Source of the DNA: Desulfatirhabdium sp964549995 | GTDB lineage: Bacteria > Desulfobacterota > Desulfobacteria > Desulfobacterales > Desulfatirhabdiaceae | Assembly (NCBI GenBank): GCA_964549995.1 | Contig: CAZJXF010000149.1 | Coordinates: forward strand, 1-7,825 | DNA: 7,825 bases | Reading direction: 5' to 3' | Part shown: positions 5,885 through 7,825 of the stretch, piece after piece | Numbering within the stretch: position 1 is the first letter of the stretch | Layout: every line of letters starts with the position of its first letter | Notes under the pieces: generated by a model | The model's input: the letters and a program-made list of their open reading frames with translations, nothing else | Told to the model about the DNA's origin: nothing | The model's database searches: none | Position numbers and translations under genes: made by a program

Positions 5885-7069
5885 ATGAAAACCATCAAGG
5901 ATGTCGACATTACACAAAAGCGGGTGTTTCTTCGAGTGGACTTCAACGTTCCCCTCGACGCTCAAGGACAGGTCTCCGACGATGCCCGGATTCGGGCCGC
6001 CCTGCCGACCATCTCCTATGCCATCGAAAAGGGAGCAAAGCTCATCGTCGCCTCTCACTTGGGCAGACCGAAGGGGAAACCGGTTGCCGTCTACAGTTTG
6101 AAACCAGCCGCCGAGCGGCTTTCCGCCTTGCTGAATCGCCCCGTCACCCTGCTGGAAGACTGTGTCGGAGATGCCGTAAAGTCGGCCATTGACCGGATGC
6201 AACCTCGGGATGTGGTGATGTTGGAAAATCTGCGCTTTCATCCGGAAGAAGAAAAGAACGACGATGGCTTCGGGAAGGCCCTTGCCGAGCTGTGCGATGT
6301 CTATGTCAACGATGCGTTTGCCGTTTCCCATCGGGCGAATGCCTCCGTCGAGGCCATGGTGCGTCATGCGCCGGTTGCCTGCGCAGGCTTTTTGCTCGAA
6401 AAGGAAATGACCTATTTCCGGATGGCCCTTCTCGATCCCAAGCGCCCTCTGGTCGCCATCGTCGGCGGGGCCAAGGTGTCGAGCAAGATCGGTTTGCTGA
6501 AAAACCTCCTCGACAAGGTGGACAAGCTGCTTATCGGTGGCGCGATGGCCAATACCTTTTTCCGGGCCTTGGGATACGCCACCGGAAAATCGCTCGTCGA
6601 AGAAGACCTGATCCCAACGGCAGCAGACGTTCTGAAGGCGGCCCGGGAACGGGGCATTCCCCTGTATCTGCCTGTGGATGTGGTGACAGCCCCCCGCATG
6701 GAAGCCGATGCCCCGACCCGGCACGTGCCGGTTCCCGAGATCGGTGCCGACGAGATGGCGCTCGATGTCGGCCCGGCAACAGGCTTGTTGTTCGCCGAAG
6801 CCCTTCAGGATGCTTCCACCATCGTCTGGAACGGTCCGGTCGGAGCCTTTGAAATTCCGGCTTTCAGCCGTGGAACCCTTTCGCTGGTGGATCATGTGGC
6901 CACCAGTAGAGCCGTCAGCATCATCGGAGGCGGAGATACGGGAGCCGCCGTTCATCTTTCCGGGAAAGCCGATCGCATGACTTACATTTCGACAGGAGGC
7001 GGCGCATTTCTCGAGCTTCTCGAGGGCAAGGCACTGCCGGGTGTCGTTGCGCTCGAGTCGGTTTCGTGA
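5885..7069 (+). CDS. pgk: Phosphoglycerate kinase
   Basis: Pgk transfers the acyl phosphate of 1,3-bisphosphoglycerate to ADP, giving 3-phosphoglycerate and ATP, and runs in reverse in gluconeogenesis. The 394-residue cytoplasmic protein is complete. N-terminal substrate-domain motifs: RVDFNVPL (17-24), the catalytic arginine R35 in DARIRAALPTI, SHLGRP (57-62), ENLRFHP (114-120) and VNDAF (141-145). C-terminal nucleotide-domain motifs: GGAKVSSKI (194-202), WNGPVGAFE (315-323), the GGGDT loop (348-352) and STGGGAFLELLEGK (369-382). AAGGAG at 5873-5878 lies 6 bases before the ATG. The stop TGA overlaps the GTG start of the membrane-protein gene. Gapdh and triosephosphate isomerase genes, common partners of pgk, are not in the window. 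Confidence 0.98.
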   Translation: MKTIKDVDITQKRVFLRVDFNVPLDAQGQVSDDARIRAALPTISYAIEKGAKLIVASHLGRPKGKPVAVYSLKPAAERLSALLNRPVTLLEDCVGDAVKSAIDRMQPRDVVMLENLRFHPEEEKNDDGFGKALAELCDVYVNDAFAVSHRANASVEAMVRHAPVACAGFLLEKEMTYFRMALLDPKRPLVAIVGGAKVSSKIGLLKNLLDKVDKLLIGGAMANTFFRALGYATGKSLVEEDLIPTAADVLKAARERGIPLYLPVDVVTAPRMEADAPTRHVPVPEIGADEMALDVGPATGLLFAEALQDASTIVWNGPVGAFEIPAFSRGTLSLVDHVATSRAVSIIGGGDTGAAVHLSGKADRMTYISTGGGAFLELLEGKALPGVVALESVS

Positions 7070-7773
7070 AACCGATCTACTGGGTTCTCCTTTGCTTGAT
7101 CACTGCGCTAACAGCATGGGTCGGTTGGCATTTCTGGCCACAGATGGCCGCTTCTTCGCTGTGGCAGACCCTCACCGATCAGCAGAAACTCGAAAGCCTG
7201 ATTCGTTCGTTCGGGCCTTGGGCACCAGCCATTTTTATCGGCCTGCAGATCCTGCAGGTCGTCTTCGCCCCGGTTCCCGGTGAAATTACGGGGTTTTTAG
7301 GCGGATATGTATTCGGTGCGACTCTCGGACTCGTGTATTCGACCATCGGTCTTTCCATCGGCTCGGTGCTGAATTTTTACGTCGGCAGGCTACTGGGACA
7401 AGGCATCGTTTTTCGAATCGTTCCTCGACAGCAGGTTGAAAAGCTGGCCTATCTCGTCAAACCCAAGGCCGTTTTGGGGCTTTTTCTGCTGTTTATTTTT
7501 CCAGGATTTCCCAAGGATTACCTGTGCCTGTTTCTGGGGCTGACCACGATGCGGTTTTCCTTGTTTTTCTGGATTGCAGCCGTAGGAAGGATTCCAGGGA
7601 CCTTGATGCTCAGCCTCCAGGGGGCATCGCTGATGCAACGCAATTACAGCATGTTCCTGTGGCTGGCGCTCTGTTGTGCCCTTCTGGCCGGACTGAGCTA
7701 TCGATACCGAGAGCCGCTCCTTCGATGGATCGAGCGTTACAGTGAAGGCGGCAAGCATCCGAAGGAAGGTTGA
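7066..7773 (+). CDS. TVP38/TMEM64 (VTT/SNARE-associated) family membrane protein
   Basis: This 235-residue inner-membrane protein has about six hydrophobic segments: 5-24, 52-70, 76-106 (possibly two re-entrant or paired helices), 135-158, 164-184 and 196-212. The VTT-domain signature is FAPVPGEITGFLGGYVFG (67-84), followed by LGLVYSTIGLSIGSVLNFYVGR, and later FPGFPKDYLCLFLG and GRIPG (174-178). Related DedA proteins flip undecaprenyl phosphate and eukaryotic VTT proteins scramble lipids, so lipid movement is plausible, but the substrate of TVP38-type members is not settled. The start is GTG 7066, overlapping the pgk stop by GTGA and lacking a clear ribosome site, so translation probably depends on coupling to pgk. 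Its TGA stop (7771-7773) shares its GA with the start of a repeat. Confidence 0.88.
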   Translation: MKPIYWVLLCLITALTAWVGWHFWPQMAASSLWQTLTDQQKLESLIRSFGPWAPAIFIGLQILQVVFAPVPGEITGFLGGYVFGATLGLVYSTIGLSIGSVLNFYVGRLLGQGIVFRIVPRQQVEKLAYLVKPKAVLGLFLLFIFPGFPKDYLCLFLGLTTMRFSLFFWIAAVGRIPGTLMLSLQGASLMQRNYSMFLWLALCCALLAGLSYRYREPLLRWIERYSEGGKHPKEG

Positions 7774-7825
7774 TGGACTCGCAAAAAGTCGCCTCTTACC
7801 GATTTCCTTCCAATGCCGGGCTTCC
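7772..7825. repeat. Left end of a repeat-family element (copy C, truncated by window end)
   Basis: gatggactcgcaaaaagtc (7772-7790) is the reverse complement of the right-end core, differing at one position from that of 75-93 and 4075-4093. It matches the left end of copy B (3780-3798) at most positions. Beyond the end motif only weak likeness to copy B remains, such as a shared CCGGGC. It begins inside the stop codon of the preceding gene. Confidence 0.7.

Noticed and set aside
6377..6393. GCCTGCGCAGGC followed by five T, resembling a terminator
   Set aside because: It lies in the middle of pgk and encodes ordinary family sequence; the stem would be only 4 bp.
5552..6955. 467-codon minus-strand open frame opposite the small cysteine gene and pgk
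   Set aside because: It is antisense to pgk, histidine- and glycine-rich without family features, and explained by codon bias.

Overview
The window reads as a chromosomal housekeeping stretch of a GC-rich Gram-negative bacterium. I favour a Desulfobacterota (deltaproteobacterial) sulfate-reducer-type genome. This rests on the style of the GyrA, GpsA, RadC and Pgk proteins and on palindromic repeats whose ends carry a GACTTTTTGCGAG-type core, which I associate with such genomes. The taxonomic call is inference, not proof. Every supported gene lies on the + strand.

Layout. Bases 1-101 are the right end of an interspersed repeat. gyrA (136-2586) follows and overlaps gpsA (2583-3623) by ATGA. 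Bases 3624-4163 hold no credible gene and are almost entirely repeat DNA: a 124-bp palindromic element starting inside the gpsA stop codon, a 19-bp end motif, then a roughly 320-bp MITE-like element whose centre is a 221-bp imperfect palindrome. The last ~93 bases of that element match bases 1-93 at 81 of 93 positions. Next comes radC (4164-4955), then an AT-richer pair of small genes, DUF4160 (5011-5280) and DUF2442 (5298-5573). The DUF2442 stop overlaps the start of an unrecognised 88-aa cysteine-motif protein (5570-5836). pgk (5885-7069) follows and overlaps a GTG-started VTT/TVP38-type membrane protein (7066-7773). The window closes with the left end of another repeat copy, which begins inside that gene's stop codon.

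How the genes work together. gyrA-gpsA is a tight translationally coupled pair (DNA supercoiling; glycerol-3-phosphate for phospholipid synthesis). The radC-to-VTT block is all co-directional with short gaps or overlaps and could be one transcript or two. It mixes a JAMM-domain protein, an accessory DUF4160/DUF2442 module, a glycolytic kinase and a membrane protein, so shared function is not evident. The repeats bracket both blocks (1-101, 3622-4102, 7772 onward), so they look like boundary elements that may terminate, insulate or supply promoters.

The most unusual content is this repeat family: its ends, its long hairpin core and its habit of starting inside TGA stop codons. The DUF4160/DUF2442 island and the small cysteine protein come next.
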